Shown piece by piece: positions 1 to 11,849 of a stretch of DNA of 64,000 bases (position 1 is the first letter of the stretch; each line of letters begins with the position of its first letter). Made by a program: the position numbers and the translations under genes. The notes beneath the pieces were generated by a model. That model searched no databases and was not told the origin of the DNA. It was given only the letters and a program-made list of their open reading frames with translations. The stretch covers positions 25,718,485 to 25,782,484 of the forward strand of contig NC_134027.1 of the NCBI RefSeq assembly GCF_964204645.1, given 5' to 3'. Origin of the DNA: Tubulanus polymorphus (taxonomy: Eukaryota > Nemertea > Palaeonemertea > Tubulaniformes > Tubulanidae).

Positions 1-235
1 CCTGCTTGTTGCTCATCAAGCCACCCTCATCGTCCTATCTATTGCTCCTCAAGCCACCCTCACCCGCCCTGCCTATTGCTCCACCTGACTCTGCCCTGCC
101 TGTTTCTCCTCAAGCCACCTGAATCTGCCCTGCCTAGTATTGCTCCTCAAGCTACCTGCTCCTCAAGCGGCCTGTGTCTGCCCTGCCTATTAGTCTTCAA
201 TCCGCCTGACTCTTTTTCATCTGATAAACAAAAAC
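1..235. repeat. imperfect tandem repeat in PMCA intron
   Basis: The stretch repeats a pyrimidine-rich unit of roughly 35 bases containing CTCCTCAAGCCACCT and CTGCCCTGCCTATTG, in about five degenerate copies. It lies in the intron upstream of the first visible PMCA exon. An open frame crosses it, but the composition is that of a minisatellite and no protein family is recognisable. Confidence 0.65.
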
Positions 236-292
236 GGTTACAGTGGGATTCAAACCCATTAGCTTAGGATAAACTAGACACCCAAGACGTCA
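232..292 (-). mobile_element. tRNA-derived SINE remnant
   Basis: On the minus strand there is a B-box-like GGTTTGAATCCC held in a T-arm-like hairpin (TGGG, seven-base loop, CCCA). A possible anticodon arm lies upstream. The A box is poor, so this is more likely a tRNA-derived repeat fragment than a functional tRNA gene. Confidence 0.35.
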
Positions 293-537
293 AAATTACA
301 GACAGAAATCAACATCTTCCTGTTTGAAGTTCTCCAGTATTCTGAATAGGATAATTTTTTTACCATTTTGTCATCTGGAGTACCTGATAATCAGAGGCAA
401 TTGGATCTGTTGACAGTGCGCAGTGTACTGCGGTAATTTATGGCTGTGAATTTTGTTCAGCATTCCATTCTTTAGAACAAATTTGGTCTGGTGTCGTGGA
501 TAAAGTAAGTTCATCTTGTCTTGTTTTTTTTTCCTAG

Positions 538-1443
538 GTCATAGATGGCTGGATATTGATGATGGCCGGTACGCTGCGATGCATGCGCCGCCATCTCAAC
601 ATTTCACCATCATTTTTAACACATTTGTCATGATGACACTGTTCAATGAGATCAACGCACGCAAGATCCATGGACAGAGAAATGTTATATCTGGACTACA
701 TAGGAATCCTGTCTTCATTGGCATCTGGATTGGCACCATGATTGCTCAGGTAAAAGCATTACCTCATTTCAAGTTCTTGGTTTCTATATCCCCATTATGT
801 TAATGTCCTATAGTGTTTCTATATCACCATTATGATGAATTGCAGTAGTTTCTACATCTTCATTCATACCCCAATGTGCTTGCATTCACAATTATCTTTA
901 TTAATGATTTGTTCTAATTAACAGGTTATAATTGTACAAATTGGAGGTGTAGCATTCAGTACTGCAAAACTAACACTTGAACATTGGATGTGGTCATTGT
1001 TCTTTGGTGTCGGAGAACTATTGTGGGGACAGGTTAGTAGCATTCATTAAATGAGGGCTTTATCTCAGAGATGCAAGTTTCTTGACAGATAACTCGGGCC
1101 AGTTGCTCAAAAGTTAGTTAAAGATAGCCGGGGGTTAATTATCGTCAACTATACCACTGGTTAACTTGAAACCGATTTTTGATTAAGTGGCCCCTGAAAT
1201 TTTGTGTAAACGATCTTAGATTGAAATTGTTAACCTTGTGGCAATATTCATCATCTGCAGGTTGTAACCACAATTCCAACTAATAAACTTCCTCGTATGC
1301 TGAGTTGGGGCTCCGCGACTGAAGAAGAAATTGAAGCTCTCGAAGATAAACTAGCAGCCCCCGATGCAGACCAGGATCAAGATGCAGACGGACGACGTGG
1401 TCAGATATTATGGGTTCGAGGTTTAACTCGTTTACAGCATCAG
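538..1443 (+). CDS. PMCA: plasma-membrane Ca2+-ATPase, shared 3' exons
   Basis: Three exons are read at 538-749, 925-1032 and 1261-1443, with acceptors ctag, acag and gcag and donors GTAAAA, GTTAGT and GTAAGT. They encode the last transmembrane part of a P-type IIB calcium pump. Visible family signatures are [62 protein letters not shown], then an acidic stretch and [17 protein letters not shown], which is the start of the autoinhibitory calmodulin-binding domain. The first visible exon begins inside a codon (phase 1), so the rest of the pump lies upstream of the window. The last exon ends in phase 0 exactly inside the calmodulin-binding domain, where alternative 3' exons join. The product exports Ca2+ from the cytosol across the plasma membrane using ATP. 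Family assignment is very secure from the near-complete match to animal PMCA. Confidence 0.96.
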
Positions 1444-3388
1444 GTAAGTGTGGAACGGCCTGTAGTAATGTCGCCGTCGTTGTCGTCGCTTCGTTCGTGG
1501 TTTTTTTACTTTCGTCGTAAATTAAAACAAGCCGAGCTTTCACGACTTATGCGACGAGAGACACCTACCAGCGATCCTACGTACTACAGGGCTCTTAACG
1601 AGTCACCTATGAGGTTTATACTAGGATAGCCTCATACTAGGATCCTGGGTTAGGCTTCCCTACAGGGCTCTATTTAGGCTGCTACAGTAGAACCTCGTTA
1701 TAACAAACTTTCAGAGACCATCTGTTCGTTATAACCGATAGTCCTTTATTAGAAATTTGGGACAAAATTGTAGGTTTGTAATAACTGATGGTTTGTATCT
1801 GAGTTGGTTATAACGAGGTTCCAGTGTGCTAGGCTCCTACTAGGTTCCTACAGTGCTCCTGATAGGTTCCTATAGTGCCCCTACAGGGTTCCTGAATTCA
1901 GATGGTTGATGTTGTAAGTATTTGTTGTGTTTTTACTGTATTCTTGCGGATGCGAGACCCCCTGATATCAACCTTCAATAAACTTAGTAGATTAGTATAG
2001 GGGGATTTAATTTTTCCCATGGCAATCTGGACTATCTTTTTCAACTTTCTGATTTCATGGGAACAGATGCTCATAGAGGGTTTAGGTTTATCAGGGATCC
2101 AGTTCCACTATTTTACTTGATTCTAAATTTTTCATTATTCAAATCAAAATTCCTGAAAAAATCGAAAAATTAGGGTTGATTTCGATTTTTCTGGGCTATG
2201 TTGTTTAATTACTCATTCTAAAATTGATAGTGAGGATTTGAGCCTTGGGGAGGGGGGTTATTTTCCGGAAAGGGTCTCGTCCCTGGAAGGATACAGTAAG
2301 AGGATATGGCTAGAAATTTGATCTATAGTTTTCAATTCAATTCTTAAATTACTCGCAACATTTTCTCAAAACGAAATATTAAAACAACGCTCTAAGCTTT
2401 TCGAATATAACGGCAGAAATATACACGATTTATTGCGTAGAAAGATATTATCGGTTATCGGTGCCGTTTCTTAATGCTTTCTCAAAATAAAAGTCGTTTT
2501 TTTTTTTCGAAATAAAGAACATGACTGAAAAAATTGTTGACTATCGTTTGAATATAATTGTTGTAATCATCGATATTGTGTCGCCATTCTTTATAATCAG
2601 ATGTTTTTTTTTCAAATTTCGGCAAAATTTCATCCTCCTTAACCCTTTCCTGACTGACCTTTCGACTTCATTACTGTGGGGCTGTATTGAGGTGTTCAAT
2701 GTGGCCTGACTGACCCTTTAATTAAATCAAAAATTTTCCTGAGTATACTTGAAAATGGCCAGAAAGGGTTAAGTTTGCTGATTTTTTTTGAAGAAGTCGA
2801 CTTATAACTCGAGTTTAGTCCGTGTTTTCTGAGGCTATCGATATAAGAGTATGGAAAAAAATATTTCTTCGAAGAAAACGAAATTCTTCTTTCGCAGGTG
2901 TTGGAACTGAATTCGATGTTGTATTTTACGCTGTGATTATAACATTGAGAAAAAAAAACCGAATTCATTCTCTAATTTCTAACAACTTTTTCTCTCCCCT
3001 ATTTCTAACTCCGGTGTTGGAATTTGTTAAACGATTTTCTCTCTAACTCGCATGCGGTATTATATCAATTTGATTTCGTATTTTCGAAACCTTCCTTTCT
3101 AACGACAACTCCCAGCGGCGATTCCAAGCCTCAAACGACTAGGTTTACTAAACTACGTTATTTTCTGCTATTTCTACTATTAAATCACTCAGAATTATTA
3201 TCATTATCATTATTACTATTATTATAATTATGATTAATATTAATTTATTTAGTTGGCACACATGCAGCGACGTTTTGATTATCGAGTTTATTTTCGCGTG
3301 CACCCGACAAACGCACACGCTATCGTTTATTTATTTATTTTTTCTCTCAAACTAACCAACAGCGCTTTGTGTTTTATTGTGCCAACAG
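1444..3388 (+). other. PMCA: PMCA intron with MITE and AT-rich sequence
   Basis: This intron joins the shared exons to the first alternative terminal exon. It holds a palindromic MITE near 1685-1826 and AT-rich sequence. Short open frames in it (for example around 2521-3227) show no recognisable protein family. If the intron is retained, translation would run on to a stop near 1629. Confidence 0.7.
1685..1826. mobile_element. mariner/pogo-like MITE
   Basis: Inverted ends are visible. The left end starts CAGTAGAACCTCGTTATAAC, and the right end, read on the other strand, is CACTGGAACCTCGTTATAAC. TA precedes the left end. About 140 bases separate the tips and no coding capacity is seen. Terminal CAGT and TA flanking suggest the Tc1/mariner/pogo group, though the TA is not clear on the right. 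Confidence 0.6.
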
Positions 3389-3757
3389 TTACGAGTGGTG
3401 CGAGCGTTTAAGAGCACGTTGGAGGACCTTGAAGAACGACGTAGCGTGCACAGTTTCCACAGCCTGCATAGTATCCGCAGTTCGCGTAGTCAAAGCCACA
3501 AACCTCTATTCGAGGACGTCAACTCGGCGACCGTGACGCCGACTGACCCCCCTCTGAACAGCACGGCCGCGTCGTACTTGCTAAACCAGGACCGACGGTC
3601 GAAAAACAAGAGCCACTCGGTCGATAACGTGGCCCTGATATTGGACAGCTCCGGTACGAGCCGGTCGGTGTTCATACCCGTCCCGAAGCTAATCGGAGTT
3701 GGCGTTGGTGGCGGCGGCGGTGGCAGCGACGCCAAAATTCACGAGACGACCTTGTAA
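3389..3757 (+). CDS. PMCA: PMCA alternative terminal exon 1 (b-like C-terminus)
   Basis: The acceptor gccaacag at 3388 joins in phase 0 after RLQHQ. The exon encodes 122 residues. They begin LRVVRAFKSTLEDLEERR, the second half of the calmodulin-binding domain, and continue with a Ser/His-rich SVHSFHSLHSIRSS region, KPLFEDVNS, and a glycine run (GVGVGGGGGG). The tail ends H-E-T-T-L. ETTL fits the class I PDZ ligand pattern (S/T-x-hydrophobic) like the ETSL/ETSV ends of vertebrate PMCA b variants. Length and layout make this the most conserved, b-like tail. The glycine run just before the PDZ ligand is unusual and may act as a flexible spacer. Stop TAA is at 3755. Confidence 0.9.
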   Translation, partial: LRVVRAFKSTLEDLEERRSVHSFHSLHSIRSSRSQSHKPLFEDVNSATVTPTDPPLNSTAASYLLNQDRRSKNKSHSVDNVALILDSSGTSRSVFIPVPKLIGVGVGGGGGGSDAKIHETTL

Positions 3758-5902
3758 AATATTTTGATCGAAGGCTACTTCTCATTTTACCCCCCACCCC
3801 TCGCTCTCTCTCTCTCATATAGACTATTGATATCTAGATATGGTTAATATTTGCGTGTGTGTGCATGTGATTTGAATTATGTTTTTAACGCGATGAGTTT
3901 GTATTGAAGACGAAGTTGTGGTTTTATTATTAAGTTTCACGAGGAGGACCTTGTCGTGCTGTACCAGCTATCCCCATATATGGCACGCGTATCAATAGAA
4001 TTTGAATTAGACTTCGATAGAATTCATTTAATCGAATCTGAAAAGAAAGACGGCATCATTGTCCAAAAGCGACACCTGGTGGTTCTTCACTTGTCACATT
4101 AGTTTATGTCCTACTAGACACTAGCGACACCTAGTGGATTCTCAATTGCCATTAAGAGAATGGTTCATGTCCTACTTAACACCAGCAACGCCTGGTGGAT
4201 CCTCACTTGCCACAGGGGGAATCCTCTATTGCAGCATATTTGAGATTTTATTGCACATTAGTGACACCTAGTGGATCCTTACTAGCCACAGTCAAACCTA
4301 GCATCCCCATGACAATAAGAATAATCAATCATTAATGAAAACTATACCAAACACATTGAAATGATTTGATGTATATTTGTAAATTCTGTGACGATGTATG
4401 GAGGAGCCTAAATGAACTAATTTTTACTACGTGCTCGTCACGCCATCTGGTGGGATAGCTGGTGTCGCGGTTTTAACCACTGCGAAAACTGCAGTTTAGA
4501 AACAAGATATACGTCAATTGCGGGCACCTTATCTAATCTATGAACTGATGATGATGAAATATAGTGGTTCCGTCGCGAATAAGACAAATATTGACAAAAA
4601 AAGCAACTCGTCGAAGCACTGAAAAATTGTAAATACGTTTCGATCACTTTAAAATGAGACTAGAGTCTCTCTCGATTGAAAGTCGTTTGATTATCATTTT
4701 ATTTTATTTTATATATGAATATATAGATATATATGAATATATATTTTTTATACGTACTAAGAATAATATAAATGCCTCTTAGATTCATCTACCACTGGCA
4801 TGTGAGTGTAAAGATCAATTCAATGTTTTATTGTGTACGCGATTAATTGAATAATTGATTACTATTGATAACTAATTGATTGTTGTTTTTGAAATTAGTT
4901 CGTGTTGGAGTAGAATTAGTAATTAAGATCTGGATATTGTAAATAATAGTAGTACGATAATACGCCGGTAGATGGCGTGCGTGTTGTTTTCCGCGCGATA
5001 TTGATGGATTTTGCCGCCGCCTCTTAAAACGGTTGCTGCTCATTGACTGCGATTGTGTTCTTCAATTCATCGTTCACCTCGGTCACATTCTTCCTTTCAT
5101 CATCCCCATCCTTATCATCACTGTCGTCATCGTCGTTATCCTTATCGTTCCTGCGTCTGCCCGATCGTTCGTACATCGCTACCGTGCATGTTTACGTCTG
5201 TCACAAATGAAAACTCTCCGCCGATATTTTGCGCATGTTCAAAAACTGTTACAAAGAATCCTCGGTCGAACACTGCATTTCACAGTTGCTTAGGTTTAAT
5301 TTGGTTTCATTCGACTCTGGACCCAGTTCCACAGTTAGACCTGACTACCACTACCACTATTAGTAGTAGCTCAATTACTCCATTGGAACATTGAAATATG
5401 CTCAAAATCAGAATAATTTCTAGTTCATTTTCAATTAGACTTAATTTTAGATGTACAAAACGATGGTTGACACCAAAGTAGTCAGGTTTGCAAATTGCGT
5501 GGGTCTTATTTGACTCTAGACCCAGAACTGGGTCGAGGAAATGATGTCATTATCAATAATTTGATGACCTTATAGAGTCGCATTTGACCTCGGAAGAGTA
5601 AAATGTAAATAACCTGCGACTGTGAAACCTTGTCGGGGTCGCGTTGATCGTTCCATATTCTATTTACAGTCCGAAAAAAAATCACGAATTGCATTATCGC
5701 ATTTTGAAAACTGTTTGCACACAAAAACACAAACCGTCTGTTGCCTAGTCTCAACGTTCATGTTCTTTGTTTCGTTCTCCATATAGTCACGCGTAGCATC
5801 TGTCGATGCGGCCATTTTGTTTTTGTTTTTTCATTTAATTTTTATTCGGTTTTCCGCGTCCATGTCTGACCATGTAGTTTTTGTTTTTTTCTCATATTTC
5901 AG
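3758..5902 (+). other. PMCA: 3' UTR of PMCA tail 1, then intron
   Basis: After the first stop codon comes a CT microsatellite near 3803, a tandem repeat with CTCF-like cores (4068-4274), AT-rich sequence near 4690-4760, and sequence leading to the pyrimidine-rich acceptor at 5902. No further coding exon is evident. The pyrimidine-rich stretch at 5050-5160 gives open frames by low complexity only. Confidence 0.5.
4068..4274. repeat. tandem repeat with CTCF-like cores
   Basis: Four copies of a 15-base core occur at 4068-4082, 4123-4137, 4184-4198 and 4260-4274, spaced 55, 61 and 76 bases apart. Each reads close to AGCGACACCTAGTGG and is followed by related sequence such as ATTCTCA or ATCCTCA. 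On the minus strand the core is CCACTAGGTGTCGCT, one base from the bilaterian CTCF core CCACTAGGTGGCGCT. A weaker related core (CACGCCATCTGGTGG) lies at 4439. The CTCF link is an inference; the repetition is directly visible. Confidence 0.55.
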
Positions 5903-6052
5903 ATTCGTGTAGTCAATGCTTTTCGCATGGGTTTAGATTCGCGTTACGACCTTGACAAACGTAGCCTAGCCTCCATACAATCACTACAAAACATAAGCCG
6001 AATGTCCAAAAAGCCTAATTATCCCGAAAACATGGCAGAAACCGCGATTTGA
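5903..6052 (+). CDS. PMCA: PMCA alternative terminal exon 2
   Basis: A strong acceptor (tttttctcatatttcag) at 5902 opens a 49-residue phase 0 frame. It starts IRVVNAFRMGLDSRYDLDKR, which continues the calmodulin-binding domain after RLQHQ and matches the IRVVNAFR of vertebrate PMCA. It then runs SLASIQSLQNISRMSKK and ends M-A-E-T-A-I with stop TGA at 6050. ETAI is a class I PDZ ligand. The exon is paralogous to the one at 11850, sharing VVNAFR, GLD-RYD, LDKR, SLQN-SR and KKP. It is therefore best read as a mutually exclusive last exon with its own 3' UTR. It was missed as an open frame because it is short and has no start codon. Confidence 0.88.
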   Translation: MRVVNAFRMGLDSRYDLDKRSLASIQSLQNISRMSKKPNYPENMAETAI

Positions 6053-9000
6053 CCTCCTTAATGACTAGCGATTCGCATCAAAACCGCTGTTAGGCTTAAA
6101 ATGACCCTCATTTCAGCGTACAAAGAAGACAGTATTACCGCTATGTTCCTTCACTTGTCACTTGTAGTTCTTTTCTTTATACAGAGAAATAATGAATTGT
6201 TACGACTAGCGAAAAAACACTTAAGGCTTTTCTAAAAAGATCTAAAAAAAAGTCTATATTTTTTAGCTGGCTGCATGTGTTCGAAATCTTGCTTAATCAG
6301 TTTCGTTTCGAATCAGTTCTTAAAAAATCTAGGCCAAGTTGTGCAGACGTTGCTTGTAATCTTAAATTGTTAGATCGGTTTTTGAGCTGAATTGGTCTTA
6401 GACTGGTCTTAGATGGAAGCCATGCGGTGACTGTGCAACTGGCCCCTGATCGCTAGCGCTTTTTAAGTTGCCGCTGGAATTTTGCTCGGCATGCTGCTCA
6501 TACGAAACGTGGACCTGGTTTTACGGTTTGCAGAGGTTTTTTACAGTTTTTTCGATTAAAATCAGAGTTAAAGCTAGTTTTAGGAAAATCGAAATCTAAT
6601 TCTAACCCACGAAACTGTAGAACTGGTTTGTGGTTAGTGAAAGGGTGGACCAAAGTATGAGTCCTGTCGATGATGATTTAGGTGAAAACGAAATCATTAG
6701 TGTCGCGTCTTGTTGAGCAGGATTTTCAACACGTGCAGTTCGCTATAAAGTTAATCTTGTTTTTCTTGGATCCACGAGACCGGAGTAGGACGAATCAGAG
6801 TTCAGGATCCAGTTCCACAGTAGTAAGTAAGAGTTAACTCCAATTAAAAATTAATTAAATTTCAATGGGGTAACTCTGAATCTCGAAATATTTCGAAATC
6901 AAAGATTTGAGTTAGACAAGGTTTACCTATCGAGGTTCAGCTACTAGTTCATAACGCGTTCATAATGCAATAACACATTGGTGACTGGGTTTTTTACTCG
7001 AAAGAAGAAAGATATTTTGAAGTCGAGCTAATGTGACGTAGTTCCTAATAATAACGAACTGTATTAATCATTAGATGAATTACTTTATAATGCCAGTGGA
7101 GAGTAAAATATAATTTGTTTTTTCTCGAAGACAAGTCCTATGTGCGCGTGTTGGGGGTTGAATCGGACAAACGTTCATTTCAATTTTTCCTTAGCTCTTG
7201 ATCTACCGATGTTATACACAAAAAAAACACCCAAAAACATGTTGTTGGTGAGAGTTTTCTTTAGGGGATATATATTCAAATTTACTATGTTTGATTAGAA
7301 AGAAATTAGTTTGCTATTTAAGGAATTTTTTGAAGTTGCTCTGAAGAAAATTGTCATCCTTTCTCTGGTTTTTTGTCTATGCATGTCTTGGCTGTTTGTA
7401 CATAGAATACGGGGGTCTTTTTAAGATTTACGTTACCAGTGGATCAGAACTCTTTGAATTGTGGCATCAAAGCCACTCCAAGATCTATAAGTTATAAAAG
7501 AATATGAGAAATAATTTGAAAAAAGCAAACCGGGACCTCATTCGAACCCCGTGGGGCTAGGTGATGATCCTGATCAGAAACGAATCTTAGATTTCCAAAG
7601 TGATTTGGATTCTTAAACATGAAGAATCTTACAGAGACCTCGCTCAAAATTACAGAACCGATTGTAGATAGATGTACAAAATCATGTGTTTGTTAGAGCA
7701 TGTTACTTTAGTTTTGTATTTGATAAAAGTTTTCAGAATATTCTATTTTGGAGTAGAAGTCAAAGAGCCAGTACAGACTAAATAAGTGCTTTCAATTCTG
7801 ATTGGTTAATTATGCGAGCTATGGACCAATCACAGTGGCTTTTACATTTGTACATAATTCCGGTTTGAAATACGTACTCGTTGATTGGTTACTTCATATA
7901 TCTTATGCATCGCATTGACATTTAGAAGCCTTAAACTTCTGATCCGAAATAGAAATTCTGATTACCTATATCCTTATATGGAAATGTCACAGACTATGCG
8001 ACATCTGAGAAGAAATTTTAGTTTCATATTTCTGGTGCTTGCTGTAGATACTGTCGTTATTCACTGTACATTTGTAGATAAGAAAGAATTGTTCCCTGAA
8101 CCCTTATGATGATTATTATTGCGGTATGCCTGTTTGTTCCTTTCGATATTAATCTGAATTCTTGGAAATCCATTATTTAGTTGACTACGAATCATTTGGA
8201 TGATGTTTTGATATTGGAATCGTGTTGGAACGAGATATCCGATAATTCCTTCGTTTAACGCACAGTTCGGCGCAATTCAAATTCTCCGCGCAAAAGTTGA
8301 TAATAATCATCGCGGTTTTATTTCATTATCCATCTTTAAAACCTAGACACTGCCATTTTCATTGGTCGATATTATACTGTTGAGATTCAGGAGTGGATCT
8401 GGAGGGACTTCAATCGAGATTTTTCAGGAAAAAGCTCCTGCTCTAGGATATCTGTCACGAAGTATTGAGGGAAATATTTTCCAGAGAAATTTCATTGAGA
8501 GTTTCCCCGAGATCTGCGCCCGTAGTTTCGACGCTATTTCAAACTTCCTCAAATCGCTCGTCTGTCTCCGTACTTTCTTCAAACTCTGCACTATGCGAAG
8601 AATTTGATTGGAGACGGATTTGTTTTGGAAGTGTTGTCACAACCATTTGTTTCCTCGATATTATTTTGTTAGCAGCACGATGAACTCCTCACCTTTGTTT
8701 AGATGATTATATTTTTGCATGATGTTTTGTTCGTTTTTACACAAACCGGGAATGCTCGTTAAGTCCGCTCGTAATTGCAACTCATGCTCCTCCAGGTCAC
8801 GGTAGTATTTCTATATTTGACTACTCCTTAAGTTACTTCTAACCTTACCGCAAAAATGTCTTGGATGTTGAAAGAAACTTGGTCAGTTGCTTTCGAATTC
8901 ATGGATTTAAACTTTATTTCGACTTTACGGCATCAAACTTGAGTGATACAAAGTTTAGATTTATGCTAAGCAGTCAAACTCATCATAGTTGAGGTGATCA

Positions 9001-11849
9001 TCAAATTGATGACTTACCCCCCCCCCCCCCCTGTTTGTAGATGATGAATTATCATAGATAGTGCATTGAATCGGAAATACAAATTGTAAGTCAAAAATAG
9101 AGACAACTTCAGCGTTGTGATGACTTATCCGAATGATGAATTACGCTCAGTAGATTGGATTATGCAAATTGCAGAGAAAAAGTCTTAATTTATGCAATGA
9201 CTTATCCAATGGACTTCAGTTTATGCCAATCACACCAAACCTGCGATGTAAGTCAGCAGCTGGTCGGCCGTAAATTATTTGAGTTGCAAATCTAGCGAAT
9301 TTAAGCATACCCATCCGAGGTTTACTATATATAGCATAAGAGATCTCTTCATCTCAATTGTACTCGTGTAACGCCGCCTAGTGGGGCGACGCTGAACTAA
9401 AATTGTTCGCTAATCATTGAAGACCTCGATTGTAGTCAGTTGAGCGTGAATGCTAGGGTTTCGAAGTCAATCGAGACGGAATCGGATTGATATTTCATAT
9501 AATCAGCAACAGAGTTTTTTTTTCGAATCGCTTTTAATTTTTTGCAAATCGATTTTTTATTTTTTTCGTTTCCGGCGGCTACGAAATCGTTGTTGTCGAC
9601 GAAAAGAAAAGCGTGGTTTTCAAATGAAAACTCAAACACTCAAAAAAATACAATAGAAAAATAGACAGAAGTAAAATAGATTGTATAAATATATGAATAG
9701 TAATAATATTCTGTATATTAAGTGCTTTGTGTATATGCATACAATACTTATGATAATTAGATTTGAATAAATATTATTATTATTATTAATATTATTATTA
9801 ATATTGATATTAGATATGAGAGATATATTACATTATTATTATTATTATTATTATTATACATCGGTTTCTAGTGGTAGCCGTTTTTGCCATCTTGGAAAAA
9901 AGTTCGAAAAAAGATCGGGGATAGTTGAAAAAATACCAAACCAACAATACCCATAAACAGAAAATTCTTAAAGACTTTAAAAGGTCTTTATGATTTTTTG
10001 CTTGAAACGATTTGTAGAAATAAAAGAGAAAAAGAGTGAAAGAGTTTGTGTAAATTTCATCGTAAATTTTTTTGGTTCGATTATGTTTTGTTATTATTAC
10101 TCGAAATGAATGGTTTTTATTGAAACGAATAAAACTTTTTAACATCTTCAAAAACAAAAAAAACAAAACAAAAAGATATTATCGTCGTTTTTACGAATGG
10201 CGCGGATTCGTTCGGCGTTCCGCCGGGGACGAGACGACCGGACTATCGCCGCGATGACTCTCTACAGACTGACGAACATGGATCCGAATTCGGTGGCATT
10301 CCCGTCCTGCCTTTTATGACATTCTTTACCAGACGACCGAAGCCTTCAGTTCCCAGTGCTTCTAGTGTTTATTTTCTGTATCACGTGCTTTTCGTGTTTT
10401 TGTTTTGGCGGTCGTAGTCGTCGTGCATTTCTGTTAGTATTGTAGCAACCACTACTCACCACTCCTACTACGGACCTTGCATCACCTTCTGGACACTCCG
10501 GGTATGAGGTAGATTAGTTTTTTATTTCTTCTTCAGTTTTATTTATTTCATAACTAGAAATTGCATGTTCGTATTATTTCGTATCGTTTTTAAGTTCGAA
10601 ATAGCCTTGAATTTTAGCGTCGTTATTAGTAACGGCCTATATTCTCTCTCCGTCTGCCAATGTTTCGATAGACGATACACGCATTGTGATGACATCATAC
10701 ACGCGCACATTCACCGTTTCCGACACTCGTGAGAAAGTTTCCGCTTTCGATGATGAGTTACGGAGACGAACCCCCTGCTGGTAATAAAAAGTCGAACTGC
10801 ATTGTCTCCGTGTTGGCTTTCTTAGTATATTCTTCTTAGAAAATATAGCCTGCTTTTGTAAAGTAAATAGCGTCATTGAAACCGATGACGCGTAAGATGT
10901 TACCGATAGAACTAATTTAGTTATTAACTATAGTTTGCTTTTCTTGTATCACGTGCCGAGAAAACGTCGCATATTATTATGAGCTTGGCTTCTTGAACAT
11001 ATACGACAAATTTGTCATGCGTGCTCGCCGTAATTACCAAATATGGAATGATTACCGTGCATAAATTTGCATACATAATTAACCCTTGAATACGATATAT
11101 TTTTATATACAGGCTATAGATTATTTGAAAGAAGAATTACTAACTGAAACTGTCGAGATTTTCGTGTTGATATGAATTGATTCATTCATCCGTCGAGCGC
11201 CGAGATGCCACCAACTGATTTCTTGCATTAAATTCTCAGAACCTGAGTTCTACAGTTCAACTCCGGGTCGAAATCGTTTTATTTTCAATAGCTTTTAACT
11301 CTTTCCAGTTCTTGTGATTTTAGATTCGATTTGAGAGTCAACTGCAGTAAAAGTCCTTAATAATGCCACCGAATGGGACCAATGAAAAAACATGGCATTA
11401 AAACAAATTTAGCGTTATAAAGAATGACATTTTCATTGAATTTGAGTCACATTGAGCAAATTTGTTCTCGAAAAAAAATGTTGGAAAAGATGGCATTATA
11501 ACGGACTTTGACTGTAATTAGAATTGAACAAATTTTAAGTCTTGAGGGTCAAATTTGAACTGGATCTGGAAGCTAGTTTGCACTGTTTCGAGTTAAGAGT
11601 TAAAGCAATCAATCGAAAATGAATGAATGAAACTGTTTAGGAGTGAATTTAAACTCACAAATGTAGCACTGGGGCCATTAACTCAAAAGTTGGTTAGGTT
11701 AAGTCTTAACCAACTTCTGAGCAACTGCCTGATGGGTGCTGATATTTAGAAGATAAATCGTGGCTGGCGTCTCGACTCGCGTGATGGACTCTCAGTTCGT
11801 TGTGTATTTCTAGTACCTGTGATGATTTTATGTTTTCTCTTGTTTTCAG
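6053..11849 (+). other. PMCA: 3' UTR of PMCA tail 2 and long intron
   Basis: About 5.8 kb lie between the second and third alternative terminal exons with no convincing coding exon. They hold a pallindromic GGATCCAGTTCCACAG copy near 6805, a poly-C run near 9018-9032, a repeat of the CAGTCAAACT family near 8971-9240, and a possible poly(A) signal AATAAA near 9768 in AT-rich sequence. There is also a GC-richer stretch with CCACTAGGCGGCG on the minus strand near 9371-9387, and a MITE at 11345. Open frames between 7885 and 10876 show no recognisable domain. Confidence 0.5.
11345..11514. mobile_element. mariner/pogo-like MITE
   Basis: About 24-base inverted ends are visible: left CAGTAAAAGTCCTTAATAAT (then GCCA), right on the other strand CAGTCAAAGTCCGTTATAAT (then GCCA). 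TA follows the right end. The element is 170 bases long and has no coding capacity. Terminal CAGT with TA is typical of Tc1/mariner/pogo derivatives. Confidence 0.75.

Noticed and set aside
1297-1629. 110-codon frame continuing past the PMCA exon donor
   Set aside because: The part before 1443 is the true exon; the rest is intron after a consensus GTAAGT and has no similarity to known PMCA tails. Intron retention cannot be excluded.
7525-7570. tRNA-like B box (minus-strand GGTTCGAATGA)
   Set aside because: No A box at the right distance and no cloverleaf pairing.
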